A stretch of 64,000 nucleotides of DNA from Acidobacteriota bacterium. Lineage in GTDB: Bacteria > Acidobacteriota > Terriglobia > Terriglobales > Acidobacteriaceae. Where the stretch lies: positions 1-64,000 of the forward strand of contig JAJYVF010000011.1 of assembly GCA_021792135.1 (NCBI GenBank). The letters run 5' to 3'. The notes under the pieces are model-generated. The model worked only from the letters and a program-made list of their open reading frames with translations. It ran no database searches and was not told the origin of the DNA. The position numbers were made by a program, and so were the translations under genes. Positions 1 to 8,874 of the stretch are shown here, piece by piece. The first letter of the stretch is position 1. Each line of letters opens with the position of its first letter.

Positions 1-124
1 TCTTTGCCTGGATGCACAACTTCCGCCGCCTCGTCACCCGATGGGAATACCACATCGAGAACTTCCTCGGCTTCGTCCACCTTGCCTGCCTTCATATGCT
101 GCTCAGACATTTATGAGACCACTT
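1..124 (+). mobile_element. Right end of an IS5-family insertion sequence (left part outside window)
   Basis: The window opens inside the 3' end of an IS5-type transposase gene. The element probably ends at about 124. The sequence just after the stop (tttatgagaccacttc) looks like a terminal inverted repeat, and the next four bases, CTAA at 125-128, fit the YTAR target duplication known for IS5-group elements. The other copy of the target site would lie left of the window. Boundary inferred from sequence only. Confidence 0.6.
3..116 (+). CDS. IS5-family transposase, C-terminal fragment (5' truncated by window edge)
   Basis: Frame 3 encodes the last 37 residues of a protein ending at TGA 114-116. 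The peptide [10 protein letters not shown], then RWEYHIENF, then [12 protein letters not shown] is the usual C-terminus of IS5-family (DDE) transposases, where a Phe-Arg-Arg-Leu block, a Glu-Asn-Phe block and a His-Leu-rich tail are conserved. The catalytic residues lie upstream, outside the window. It reads toward a broken hydrolase gene on the opposite strand, whose stop codon begins nine bases after this stop. Confidence 0.8.
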   Translation, partial: FAWMHNFRRLVTRWEYHIENFLGFVHLACLHMLLRHL

Positions 125-1157
125 CTAAGCTGTGAGGCCCGTGACTTCGCCCCGCAGGACCGTGACGGACGCTTTGGGGAGCGTGAAGACGGTCTGTGCG
201 GAAGCGTCGACTGACGAAACCACTGGCGGCAAATCCGGATCGGCGTGAGCGGTAGGGTCCGCACCGTGCCAGACATATTGTTCGCTGCCGAATGTGACCG
301 TGCGAACGGCTCCCGAGAAATGTCCGGTGGCGCCACCGCTTTCAAAGTCGATTCGAACAGGATGGGCGTTGTCTCTGTCTTTGTTGATGAGCAGCAAAGC
401 CCATTTGCCGTCCGGCCGCCGGACAGCATAACTCGTGACCAGAGCATTTCCCGCGGTATCTTCGATTCCGGCATCGACGGAATAGAGATGGTGCACGCCG
501 GTGCGATGCGTGACCCATTCTTCGTTGATCATCCGACCGGCGTGGTAAAAGGCCATATTGTTAATGATCTTCCCTTCGCGATCCGTAAGCACGTTTCCCC
601 AGATCGTGGGTGAAGGCCTGGGTCAGATAAGGGTTGCTCTTCCAGAAAGTCGTGGGATCGCCGTCGTTGAGGCGAGAATAGCCGCGGTCGGTGCCGCCAT
701 TGTGGGTGCAGCCGCGGTGGGGGAGGCTGTAGCCGAATGAATCGCGGATGGGTTCACCGAGTTCCGAACTGCCCACGAAGTATCCGCGCTGGTTTGCTTC
801 GTCGGTCCACTGGCCCCTGGGATTCCAGTGCCAGTAATCAATCGTTTCCGGAGTGTGCAGGCGATAGCTGATGGGTCCCCAGCCTGCGGATAAGCAGAGC
901 TTTACGGTTTCGGGCGTATAGATCCTGTCGATTGCCTCGCGTGACTGGATGTCCATCGAGGTCGCAAGGCTTGTGTCGGGATCGAAGGAGTTGACGACTC
1001 GATCGGGCGCGGCATGCACTCGGAGGAGCGCGGGAGCCGCCGGGGGCGAAGTTGCATTTTGATCAGCCAGAACCACCGCATCGGCAAGAGGTCTAACCAG
1101 CGTCAGCGAGGCGGCGCCAACAGTCGCCCCCAGGAAGCTGCGTCGCGAAATAGTCAC
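125..1157 (-). pseudogene. Discoidin-type secreted glycoside hydrolase, internally deleted and frameshifted
   Basis: Two pieces of one protein can be read. The N-terminal piece starts at a GTG at 1157 behind GGAGA and has a twin-arginine leader (ISRRSFLGATVGAA), then HWNPRGQW, YSLPHRG and GYSRLNDGD. The C-terminal piece (about 125-604) has SYAVRRPDGKW, NAHPVRI and VTVLRGE. Both align with the intact gene at 6603-8792, but about 390 residues matching the middle of that protein (roughly residues 160-555) are absent. The two pieces are also in different frames across a junction near 600-612. The lost part includes the second half of the discoidin-like domain and both candidate catalytic acids, so the product cannot be active. 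An IS5-type element abuts the stop codon. Confidence 0.85.
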
Positions 1158-1350
1158 GGATTGTCTCCAGGGAACCGCGTCTGCACATAGTCTGCATATA
1201 CTGGATCGTTGGGTGTAGTTTGACCCGGTGTGGTGCCGATTCGGGCAGAATACCATCCGCGGTCCAGCGGCCTATGGTGCAGTCCTAATGCGCGGGGTGC
1301 GCAAAAACCTGGTTTCTGAACAGTGGAGCGGGTAGGACCATCTCTATCCG

Positions 1351-1680
1351 ATGGTCCGCGGGTATATGTCGAGCGGGTGCATTCTCACGGCGCTCGAGCT
1401 CGACATCTCTACTGCCATGGAAGGAGGCGCGACCGCGGAACAGCTTACTTCGAGAATCGATGGCAATCCCCGCGCCGCGGAGATCCTGCTCCATGCGCTC
1501 GTCGCGCCTGGCTTTTGTCCCGAAGCAGGGCAAGCCGTACCGGAACACGGTCGAGTCAGAGCGATTTCCAGCGGGATCCAAAGACAAACCACCGAAACGG
1601 TCTCCTGCACGTGGGCAACATCCGGCATCACTGAGCAACCTGACAGAAGTCGTGCGTACTGGCAGGCGCATTCCAGGAGA
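1351..1680 (+). pseudogene. Remnant of a class I O-methyltransferase (N-terminal dimerisation part), multiply frameshifted
   Basis: Fragments in three frames line up with the N-terminal helical dimerisation domain of small-molecule O-methyltransferases. The first is LTALELDISTAMEGGATAEQL followed by RAAEILLHALVA (about 1351-1510). A second frame gives KQGKPYRNTVESERF. The third gives NGLLHVGNIRHH. The second frame then resumes with LTEVVRTGRR, ending near 1670. At least three frame changes are needed within 300 bp and the catalytic SAM domain is missing, so this is a dead gene. It runs straight into the recombinase remnant at 1686. Confidence 0.6.
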
Positions 1681-1685
1681 AGCCG

Positions 1686-1905
1686 ATCGACCCTCGCAGG
1701 CATGCGGCCCTGCTGGATCGCGGTTATTCGCTGCACGAAGTCGGCAGGAACTGGACCCGGCTCCGCCCTCAGGCAGGCGGTGAGATCGAACGAATCCAGT
1801 TTCTCCTCGGATATGTTTCCATCGAAAACACAGAGCGGTATCTCAGGTGCAAGCAGCGCTTCCAAAATGCTGTGAATGATGGAATCGGGCTTGATCCGGG
1901 CGGTT
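1686..1905 (+). pseudogene. Tyrosine recombinase (phage-type integrase), C-terminal remnant
   Basis: The frame starting at 1686 reads LHEVGRNWTRLRPQAGGE, then IQFLLGYVSIENTERYL, then CKQRFQNAVND. This matches the end of tyrosine recombinases, which normally carry HDLRRT, GHVS and TERY. The nucleophilic Tyr survives, but the HxxR arginine is Gly and the following GH position is GY. The catalytic set is therefore broken, and the N-terminal domains are absent. The reading frame runs on past the end of the domain into the start of the GH3 gene. It indicates a former integrated element here. Confidence 0.7.
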
Positions 1906-1926
1906 CGTGTGTGAGGGAGGAGAGCG

Positions 1927-4230
1927 ATGAATCCGCATCCCCGGGCGCGGCGGCCAATTGCGATCATCCTGGCGCTGATTGGACTTGTTCTGGCCTTGCC
2001 GCCCTTCGTGCGGTACGCCTTCAATGGGAATGCCGGGAACGCCCGCGAGTATCCATGGCTGGACCGCGCTCTTTCTCCGGATGTGCGGGCCGACCTGGTC
2101 CTGAAGCGGATGACTCTGGACGAGAAGATCTCCTTACTGCACGGGACAGGCTGGCATGGCCTGGTCGCGATGAACCTGGAGTTGCTGCATTCCAATGGAG
2201 GAGTGGGGTACGTAGTGGGCATTCCCCGCCTGCGCATCCCCGGAATTCAGATGACAAATGCGTCGTATGGCGTGACGCGCAGCCGGAGGAATGGCCGCTG
2301 TTCCACGGCGCTGCCGGACGATCTCGCATTGGCGGCCACCTGGGATAAAGATGCCGCATATCAATACGGCGCGCTGGTCGGACGGGAATTGCGCGCCCAG
2401 GGTTACAACATGTCTCTTGGCGGAGGCGTGAACCTGGCGCGAGAGCCGCGCGACGGCCGCACCTTCGAGTACTTCGGAGAAGACCCCATTCTTGCAGGCA
2501 CGATGGCTGGCCGGATGGTCGCGGGTACGCAGGCCCAACATGTCATCTGCACCATGAAGCACTTCGCAATGAACGACCGGGAAAGCGACCGGCACACGCT
2601 CAATGTCAATATCGATCGGCGCTCCATGCGCGAAAGCGACCTGCTGGCATTCGAAACTGGACTGCGCGATTCACAGGCTGGGGCTGTGATGTGCGCCTAT
2701 AACGGTGTGAATGGCGAGCCCGCCTGCCAGAACAAGTATCTGCTCACCCACGTACTCAGAAAAGACTGGAAATTTCCCGGCTTTGTCCTCTCCGACTGGG
2801 GTGCAACCCACAGCACTGTCAGGGCCTCCGCAGCCGGCCTCGATCATGAAGAGCCTTCGTCTGTCTTCTATGGAGAAGCGATGAAGCGAGCCGTACTTGC
2901 CGGCAGGGTTTCCACGGCCGAGCTGGACGAGCACGTTCGTCGCATCCTGCGATCGGAATTCGCCAGCGGTGTCGTCGACGATCCTCCCCGCCAGGCTCCC
3001 ATTGATGTGCGTCGCGATCTCAATATCGCGCAGCACCTGGCAGAGGAAAGTATCGTTCTGCTCCGGAATGAAAATGCGCAGCTTCCGCTCGACGCGGACA
3101 AACTCCACACCATTGCGGTGATTGGCGCCCATGCCGATGTTGCGATGATCTCCGGGGGAGGTTCAGGCCAGGTCGATCCGCCGGCGGGGACCACGCTGAA
3201 CTTTGAGGATGGTGTCGGACAGGTCTGGTTTCCCACTTCGCCGCTGAAAGCGATACGCGCAGGAGCGCCGCACGCCAGGGTCGAATACGATCCCGGAACA
3301 GATCCCGCTGGGGCCGCCGCGCTGGCTCGGACTGCCGACGTTGCCATTGTTTTCGTCGATCAATGGGAGAGCGAGGGCATGGACCTTGCTACCCTCTCTC
3401 TTCCCGGGAATCAGGATGCGCTGGTCGAGCAGGTTGCGGCCGCGAATCCGCATACAATTGTGGTCCTGGAAACGGGCAGTCCCGCCCTGATGCCGTGGGC
3501 CAACAAGGTAAGCGGCATTCTGGAGGCCTGGTATGCGGGGAGCCGTGGAGCGACCGCGATCGCCAACGTTCTGTTCGGAGCGGTCAACCCGTGCGCCAAA
3601 TTGGCGATCACTTTTCCTCTGCGCGATGCCGATACGCCACAACCCGCGATCATGAGGCCGCCTCCATCCCGGCGGGAGAACGGCGCTTTTGCGCATCTCG
3701 CCGCTCTGTTCGGCAAGGACGGCACGGAGTCCCCTCCTGTGCAGCTTTACTACAACGAAGGATTGCTCGTTGGTTACAAGTGGTACGAAGCAAAGCGGAA
3801 AGCCGTGCTGTTTCCTTTTGGCTTTGGGCTCACCTACACCACATTCCACTACTCCGGCTTGCGCGTGAAGGTTAGCGGCGGAGTCAGCGTCAGCTTCACG
3901 GTTAAAAATACAGGCAGCCGGGCTGGAGCGGAGATTGCCGAGATCTACGCATCGCTTCCCCGGCGCGCGGGAGAACCTCCCAGGCGTCTTACAGGCTGGC
4001 AAAAAGTACAGTTGAAGCCGGGCGAAAGCAAGCAGGTCTCACTGAAGATTCAGACGCAGTATCTTTCGATTTTTGATGCTGACAAGGACGAGTGGACTTT
4101 GGTTCCGGGAGAATACGCGTTCTTGGTGGGGGGCTCATCAGAGAACCTGCCCCTGCGACAGAGAGTACGCGTGGGGAAATACAGCGAACAGCCTGATGGG
4201 GGCGAAATCGGGCTGCTATCCAATCGTTGA
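1927..4230 (+). CDS. GH3 family beta-glucosidase-like enzyme, membrane-anchored or secreted
   Basis: The 767-residue protein starts at ATG 1927 behind GGGAGGAG. An N-terminal hydrophobic segment at residues 10-27 should act as a signal or anchor. The GH3 N-domain (about 55-330) has EYFGEDP, KHFAMND and FVLSDWGATHS; Asp290 in SDWG is the expected nucleophile. The C-domain (about 365-600) starts at SIVLLRNE, and a fibronectin III-like domain closes the protein (about 650-755, with KVQLKPGES). Length and order match GH3 beta-glucosidases/xylosidases, which release terminal sugars from oligosaccharides, here probably in the periplasm. Exact substrate cannot be read. It is one of the few intact genes in the decayed 0-12 kb block, and the recombinase remnant runs into its 5' end. 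Confidence 0.9.
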   Translation: MNPHPRARRPIAIILALIGLVLALPPFVRYAFNGNAGNAREYPWLDRALSPDVRADLVLKRMTLDEKISLLHGTGWHGLVAMNLELLHSNGGVGYVVGIPRLRIPGIQMTNASYGVTRSRRNGRCSTALPDDLALAATWDKDAAYQYGALVGRELRAQGYNMSLGGGVNLAREPRDGRTFEYFGEDPILAGTMAGRMVAGTQAQHVICTMKHFAMNDRESDRHTLNVNIDRRSMRESDLLAFETGLRDSQAGAVMCAYNGVNGEPACQNKYLLTHVLRKDWKFPGFVLSDWGATHSTVRASAAGLDHEEPSSVFYGEAMKRAVLAGRVSTAELDEHVRRILRSEFASGVVDDPPRQAPIDVRRDLNIAQHLAEESIVLLRNENAQLPLDADKLHTIAVIGAHADVAMISGGGSGQVDPPAGTTLNFEDGVGQVWFPTSPLKAIRAGAPHARVEYDPGTDPAGAAALARTADVAIVFVDQWESEGMDLATLSLPGNQDALVEQVAAANPHTIVVLETGSPALMPWANKVSGILEAWYAGSRGATAIANVLFGAVNPCAKLAITFPLRDADTPQPAIMRPPPSRRENGAFAHLAALFGKDGTESPPVQLYYNEGLLVGYKWYEAKRKAVLFPFGFGLTYTTFHYSGLRVKVSGGVSVSFTVKNTGSRAGAEIAEIYASLPRRAGEPPRRLTGWQKVQLKPGESKQVSLKIQTQYLSIFDADKDEWTLVPGEYAFLVGGSSENLPLRQRVRVGKYSEQPDGGEIGLLSNR

Positions 4231-4405
4231 TGCATGCTGGCTTGAGGCAGAGACAACAGGATGTGTCCCGATGAACGCGCATCGCGCCAGGTTTCCGGGT
4301 GCCCAAATCGCCGCAGGATTCATGACCTGATGCAGACCCAGCACAGATCCGACGTCGGTGAGCAGGTTCATTCAGTCTGCGGGATGCGTGCAGGTGCGCA
4401 TGATC

Positions 4406-4465
4406 TCAGTCACCTCTCAGCGCCCGCATCGGATCCACTCTCGCCGCCCGCCGCGCCGGTATCCG
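4406..4465 (-). pseudogene. C-terminal tail remnant of a MacB-like ABC permease
   Basis: Read on the minus strand, this short stretch gives RIPARRAARVDPMRALRGD followed by a stop. That is the typical closing signature of FtsX/MacB-type permeases (compare LDPQQALRIE at the end of the ADOP permease at 57124). Nothing upstream in frame belongs to the family, so only the tail survives. It borders the DoxX-like remnant. Confidence 0.45.
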
Positions 4466-4590
4466 TCCTTCCAGTGTCGGCGGTCGAGGACGGACCAAAG
4501 CGCGGCTCCGAGAACCGCACAAACCAACAGGCAGAGGATGAGGAGCCAGCCTGCGGGTCGGTCGCCGCTGCCGGTCTCAGCGAAGAACGC
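4455..4590 (-). pseudogene. Possible DoxX-like membrane protein remnant
   Basis: On the minus strand the peptide ETGSGDRPAGW, then a hydrophobic run (LLILCLLVCAVLGAALW), then SVLDRRHWKDGY resembles DoxX-type membrane proteins, which carry TGSGDTT, a membrane helix and WSLLDRKR. Flanking sequence in this frame does not continue the family and there is no plausible start. The family match is from memory and could be wrong. The rest of 4231-4970 shows no other gene. Confidence 0.35.
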
Positions 4591-4973
4591 GGGCGTGGGA
4601 GCCACCGCGAGAGCCAGCACTTCGCGAACGATCGACTTCCCCTCGCCCCTGGCGCCCTCCGGAACCGGTTCACGGTATTGCATGTTGGGGACGAGGGATC
4701 CGATCATGACCGCGCCCTGTCAGACAGCACAACAGCACGGTTATAGCGGATCCGGGGAGGCCTGCACAGAACCAGGCAACGCCGGCCTTTCGCGCCATGA
4801 CCAGATTTGTGGAAGAGCCCACGATCAGTCGCCAACCCCGGGCGGGAACATCGGAGATACCGAAATGCGCCTGAGTGCCTAGGCGGCGGTTCTGCTCCCA
4901 GGATGGTCACCGGAATCTACACGGAAAACCGCCGGGCGCGACTCCGCGGACGAACGGCAACGGCGCTCATGCT

Positions 4974-5003
4974 TTGACAAAGCAGAGATGCGATACCCAT
5001 AAT
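4974..5003 (+). promoter_or_regulatory. Sigma-70-type promoter upstream of the GH18 gene
   Basis: A perfect -35 box TTGACA (4974-4979) is followed after 18 bases by CATAAT (4998-5003), one mismatch from the -10 consensus. The ATG of the GH18 gene is at 5070, giving a leader of about 60 bases. It is the clearest promoter in the window. Confidence 0.75.
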
Positions 5004-5069
5004 TGTAACGTTTGAACCCAGACTTCCCCGGGAGGCTTGCAAGAGAAATGGCCACTCATGGGAGAGATA

Positions 5070-6290
5070 ATGAGAACAGACCGAAAGACTTCGGGACGTC
5101 GCAGTCCCCTGCTGCCATTTGCCTGCGCTGCTTTGGTGGTTCTCCTTCCGGTGCTTACGGCGCGCCCGCTGCACGCGCAGAACAAACGCCTGCTCGTCTA
5201 CTACGCGCCTTCCGCAAAAGAAGGACCACTTTTCTACAACGCGAGCGATATCCCGTATGACCACCTTACGAACATCGACCACGCGATCCTCGAGTTGAAT
5301 CCGCGCGATGATGGAAGCCTCCTCATTCACCCAGGCCTCCTGGAGCCCGAACTGATCTCCAGGGCTCATGCCGCCGGCGTCAAGGTCATGGTCACGGTTG
5401 GCGGAGACGCCGCACACTTTGCGGCTGTCACTGCCACATCCCAGGGCCGCGCTGCCTTCGCAAACAGTCTGCGCGACTTTGTTGTTCGGAACGGCTACGA
5501 CGGAGTGGATATCGATTGGGAATATCCGGACGGCCCCGAGCAACGCTCCGATTGTACCCTGATGATGCTGGCCATCCGCAAGGCGCTGCCTGCACCCCGC
5601 TACCTTCTTTCCATGGCCACGGCTGGAAATCCCACGCGTCCCGGTCAGGGCTCCTACGACTTCGAAGCCGTTTCGCAGGTCGTCGACTTTTTCAACGTGA
5701 TGACCTATGACTTCCATGGTCCCTGGACGAACCACGCCGGGCACAATTCCGCGCTGTTTCAGAACCCGCGGGATCCCGGGCCCGATGACGGCAGTCTGGC
5801 TACTTCGATCGATGTTTACCTGAATTACTACCACGTGCCGCCGGGAAAACTGAACATCGGCTCAGGATTTTACGGATATGAGTTCACAACAGCCAGGGGA
5901 CTGTGGAAGCCCTGTGATCAATGCGGAACCACCACCTTTTACCGCGGGTATGGAGCCTACATCAAATCCCGGATCAACGCGGTGGGATGGAAGCGGCGCT
6001 TTGATTCGAGGGCAAAGGCACCCTATCTGGTTCGGTCCTCCGGAGCGCCAGGCTTCATCACGTATGACGACGCAGAATCTACAGCAAGAAAAGTGGATTA
6101 TGTGCTTGGCAAACGAAAGCTCGGTGGTTTCTTTATCTGGGCCATTGGAAATCCGGAATACGGCGATTACGACGGCCACTCCGAAGACCTGCTGAACGCG
6201 ATGTCCAAAGCTTTCCAGAAATACGCGACGCTGCCCGCCCAACATGACGCTGGGTCACCTGCGACTGTATCCCCTGCGCCGCAACAATGA
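5070..6290 (+). CDS. GH18 family chitinase-like glycoside hydrolase, secreted
   Basis: The start at 5070 is preferred over an in-frame ATG at 5037. It has GGAGAGA just upstream and gives a clean signal peptide (basic N-terminus, FACAALVVLLPVL, cleavage after LHA). The 406-residue protein is a GH18 barrel. VMVTVGG forms an early strand, YDGVDIDWEYP is the DxxDxDxE signature with Glu151 as acid/base, and MTYDFHG is the conserved later strand motif. GH18 enzymes cut chitin or related GlcNAc polymers by substrate-assisted catalysis. No separate chitin-binding module is visible, so it could also act on peptidoglycan-type or endo-GlcNAc substrates. It has its own promoter at 4974. Confidence 0.9.
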   Translation: MRTDRKTSGRRSPLLPFACAALVVLLPVLTARPLHAQNKRLLVYYAPSAKEGPLFYNASDIPYDHLTNIDHAILELNPRDDGSLLIHPGLLEPELISRAHAAGVKVMVTVGGDAAHFAAVTATSQGRAAFANSLRDFVVRNGYDGVDIDWEYPDGPEQRSDCTLMMLAIRKALPAPRYLLSMATAGNPTRPGQGSYDFEAVSQVVDFFNVMTYDFHGPWTNHAGHNSALFQNPRDPGPDDGSLATSIDVYLNYYHVPPGKLNIGSGFYGYEFTTARGLWKPCDQCGTTTFYRGYGAYIKSRINAVGWKRRFDSRAKAPYLVRSSGAPGFITYDDAESTARKVDYVLGKRKLGGFFIWAIGNPEYGDYDGHSEDLLNAMSKAFQKYATLPAQHDAGSPATVSPAPQQ

Positions 6291-6500
6291 TGCCTGGTTC
6301 TGATTTCGCTTGCGGATTCGGCGATTGGTTCGCAGAACTATCCGCGTCGCTGGCCGAGTTGCAATCACCAGAATGTCTGTTGGCCATTGCAGACAGGAAG
6401 TGGATCTTCACGCAATTAGGCGGCACCCCTTCCAGCAGGGCCTTTCCCGATATTCAATGCCCGTTCCGAAGGAGATGCTCCGGAGTCGCGTCGGCGAGAT

Positions 6501-6520
6501 CTGATTCTCCACCGAATCAG
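6501..6520. repeat. 7-bp perfect inverted repeat upstream of the discoidin hydrolase gene
   Basis: CTGATTC and GAATCAG are separated by six bases, about 80 bases before the start at 6603. This could be a regulator operator or a small hairpin. The rest of 6291-6602 has no convincing gene. Confidence 0.35.
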
Positions 6521-6602
6521 CGCAAACGGAGAGCCGTTTGCGCGATGCACCGTGCAACGCAGGAATGAACCGGACCCAGGCGGGTCCAACAGGAAAGACA
6601 GG

Positions 6603-8792
6603 ATGCCGAAGTTTGTCGTAATGTTCCTGCTGGCAATTCTCGCTGCCCAGGCTGCAACAGGAATCGTGGGGGCCCAAATCATCACCGTCGATGTCACGCC
6701 GGGCCACGCGACCAACCACTTTGTGCCCAGCAAGACCGTGGGGGCCGGTATCGACCGAATCCCAACCAGCGCCATCGATCACACGCTCACCAATCCGGCG
6801 ACTCTCAGGGAGGTATTTTCCGCCGGATTCCAGCCTGTCACCTACCGCCAGAACACCGATCTTCAGGTAGAAGCATGGCACTGGAACCCTGAAGGCACGT
6901 GGAGCGATGAAAAAGACAATCAGGGATATTTCACCGGCTCGTCGAAGCCGACGGGGTTCATTCGATATTCCTACGGCTTCTCCCTGCCACATCGTGGAGA
7001 TGACAGCGGCTCTGGTTATTCCAGACTGACAGACGGCGATACTTCCACGTATTGGAAAAGCGATCCCTACCTGGCCAGCCGTTTCACGCGCGAATCCGAT
7101 TCCCTTCACCCGCAGTGGGCGATACTCGATCTCCGCAATGTGGACCTGATTGACACGATCAGGATCGACTGGGCTGCCCCGTACGCCATCAGATATCTGA
7201 TCCAGTTCTGGACCGGCCGCAATCCATTTGACTTCCCAACGCAGGGGATCTGGCAGACGTTTCCCCATGGCGAAGTCGACGCCGGAAAAGGAGGGGTCGA
7301 GACAATTCATCTGACCAACCAGTTCATGCCGGTGCGCTATGTGCGCATCGTGATGACGCACTCCTCCGATACCTGTAACTCGCATGGCCCCTCCGATCCA
7401 AGAAACTGCGTCGGCTACGCAATTAATGAAATCTACATTGGCACGACGGACAAGGAAGGGCAGTTCCACGACCTTGTGCGCCATACGAGCGATCGGGAAC
7501 AAACATCCACACGGACATCCTCAGTCGATTCGTGGCATCGCGCTGCAGATGAACGCAGCAACGCCGGGACCCAGATCGGATTCGATCTCTTTTTCAGAAG
7601 CGGCGTTACCCAGGGGCTGCCGGCCATTGTGCCCATCGCCATGGTCTACGACAACCCCGATAATGCGGCTGCCGAGATCAAATACCTTGAAGCGCGCAAG
7701 TACCCGATCTCCTATGTCGAGATGGGGGAGGAGGTGGACGGGCAGTGGATGTCGCCGGAAGACTACGGCGCCCTGTATCTGCAGTTTGCTGCCGCCCTGC
7801 ATCGCGTCGATCCCAGTCTCAAGCTAGGCGGCCCCTCATTTCAGGGAGTGAATACGGACATTTTGTACTGGCCGGATGCCAATGGAAATGCCTCGTGGCT
7901 CCAGCGCTTCCTTGAGTATCTGAAGGCGCACGGCCGCATGCAGGATCTGGCGTTCTTTTCCTTCGAGCACTACCCGTACGACCCATGCCTGAATACATGG
8001 GACAGGCTCTACACGGAACCGCAACTGGTAGCCAATATCATGAAAACCTGGCGCGACGACGGAATCCCTGCAACCATGCCCATGTTCATTACTGAATCCA
8101 ATTTGTCTCCCAGCGCAACGGAGAGTTTTATGGATATCTTCGGGGGGCTCTGGCTGTCGGACTATATCGGTTCGTTCCTGAGCGATGGGGGTAACGGCGT
8201 CTACTACTTCCACTATCTTCCACTGAAGATGGAACCTGGCTGCGACGACTCCCAGGGCACCTACGGTATGTTCACCGTGAACCCGGATTACACCATCGAC
8301 CAGCCCCTGTCGCAGTATTTCGCCGCCAGAATGATCAATTTCGATTGGCTGCAGCACGATGGGGGGACGCACACCATGTTTCCGTCCTCGGGGACCTATA
8401 CCGATGGCGCAGGCCATACCCTTGTAACCGCCTATTCGGTGCTCCGTCCCGACGGAAACTGGGCTGTGATGATGGTGAATCGCGACCAGTATAATGCCCA
8501 TCAGGTCAGGATCGTTTTCAGGAATGAGGAAGCGAAGACAGAACGGTACTTCTCCGGAACTGTCGACGCTGCCTACTTCGGACCCGACCAATATAAGTGG
8601 CACCCAGCCCAGCAGCTCATGGACCCATCCCATTTCCCGCTGCAGCCAACTCACCCATTGCAAGCATACAAGCCCGGATATGCCGCTCCGGACGGGCCGA
8701 TCAAAGAAACAACAGTGCGCGGCGAAAAGACGACAGACTATGACGTTCCCGCATCCTCCGTTGTCGTTCTGAGGGGCAAACTGAACAAGTAG
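6603..8792 (+). CDS. Secreted discoidin-containing hydrolase, putative clan GH-A enzyme
   Basis: The start at 6603 is chosen because AGGAAAGACAGG precedes it and it yields a signal peptide (MPKFVVMFLLAILAAQ, cleavage near VGA); the frame is open upstream to an ATG at 6552. The protein has 729 residues. A discoidin/F5-8 type C-like region (about residues 125-285) has GYSRLTDGD, TYWKSDPY and VRYVRIVMTH. A barrel-like region follows, with YVEMGEEVDG near 375 and MFITESN near 498; these are candidate acid/base and nucleophile glutamates by analogy with clan GH-A. A small beta-rich domain ends the protein. Substrate and CAZy family are unknown to me. A deleted paralog lies at 125-1157. Confidence 0.7.
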   Translation: MPKFVVMFLLAILAAQAATGIVGAQIITVDVTPGHATNHFVPSKTVGAGIDRIPTSAIDHTLTNPATLREVFSAGFQPVTYRQNTDLQVEAWHWNPEGTWSDEKDNQGYFTGSSKPTGFIRYSYGFSLPHRGDDSGSGYSRLTDGDTSTYWKSDPYLASRFTRESDSLHPQWAILDLRNVDLIDTIRIDWAAPYAIRYLIQFWTGRNPFDFPTQGIWQTFPHGEVDAGKGGVETIHLTNQFMPVRYVRIVMTHSSDTCNSHGPSDPRNCVGYAINEIYIGTTDKEGQFHDLVRHTSDREQTSTRTSSVDSWHRAADERSNAGTQIGFDLFFRSGVTQGLPAIVPIAMVYDNPDNAAAEIKYLEARKYPISYVEMGEEVDGQWMSPEDYGALYLQFAAALHRVDPSLKLGGPSFQGVNTDILYWPDANGNASWLQRFLEYLKAHGRMQDLAFFSFEHYPYDPCLNTWDRLYTEPQLVANIMKTWRDDGIPATMPMFITESNLSPSATESFMDIFGGLWLSDYIGSFLSDGGNGVYYFHYLPLKMEPGCDDSQGTYGMFTVNPDYTIDQPLSQYFAARMINFDWLQHDGGTHTMFPSSGTYTDGAGHTLVTAYSVLRPDGNWAVMMVNRDQYNAHQVRIVFRNEEAKTERYFSGTVDAAYFGPDQYKWHPAQQLMDPSHFPLQPTHPLQAYKPGYAAPDGPIKETTVRGEKTTDYDVPASSVVVLRGKLNK

Positions 8793-8874
8793 GACATCGT
8801 CCTGGCAGGGGCTCCTCAAGGTCTGAGCCCGAACAGGCTGTTCGTTTTCCGCGGATCTGACCTTACCGACCAGC

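Noticed and set aside
1872-2348. Forward frame overlapping the GH3 start
   Set aside because: Only its first residues belong to the recombinase remnant; the rest is an out-of-frame shadow of GH3.
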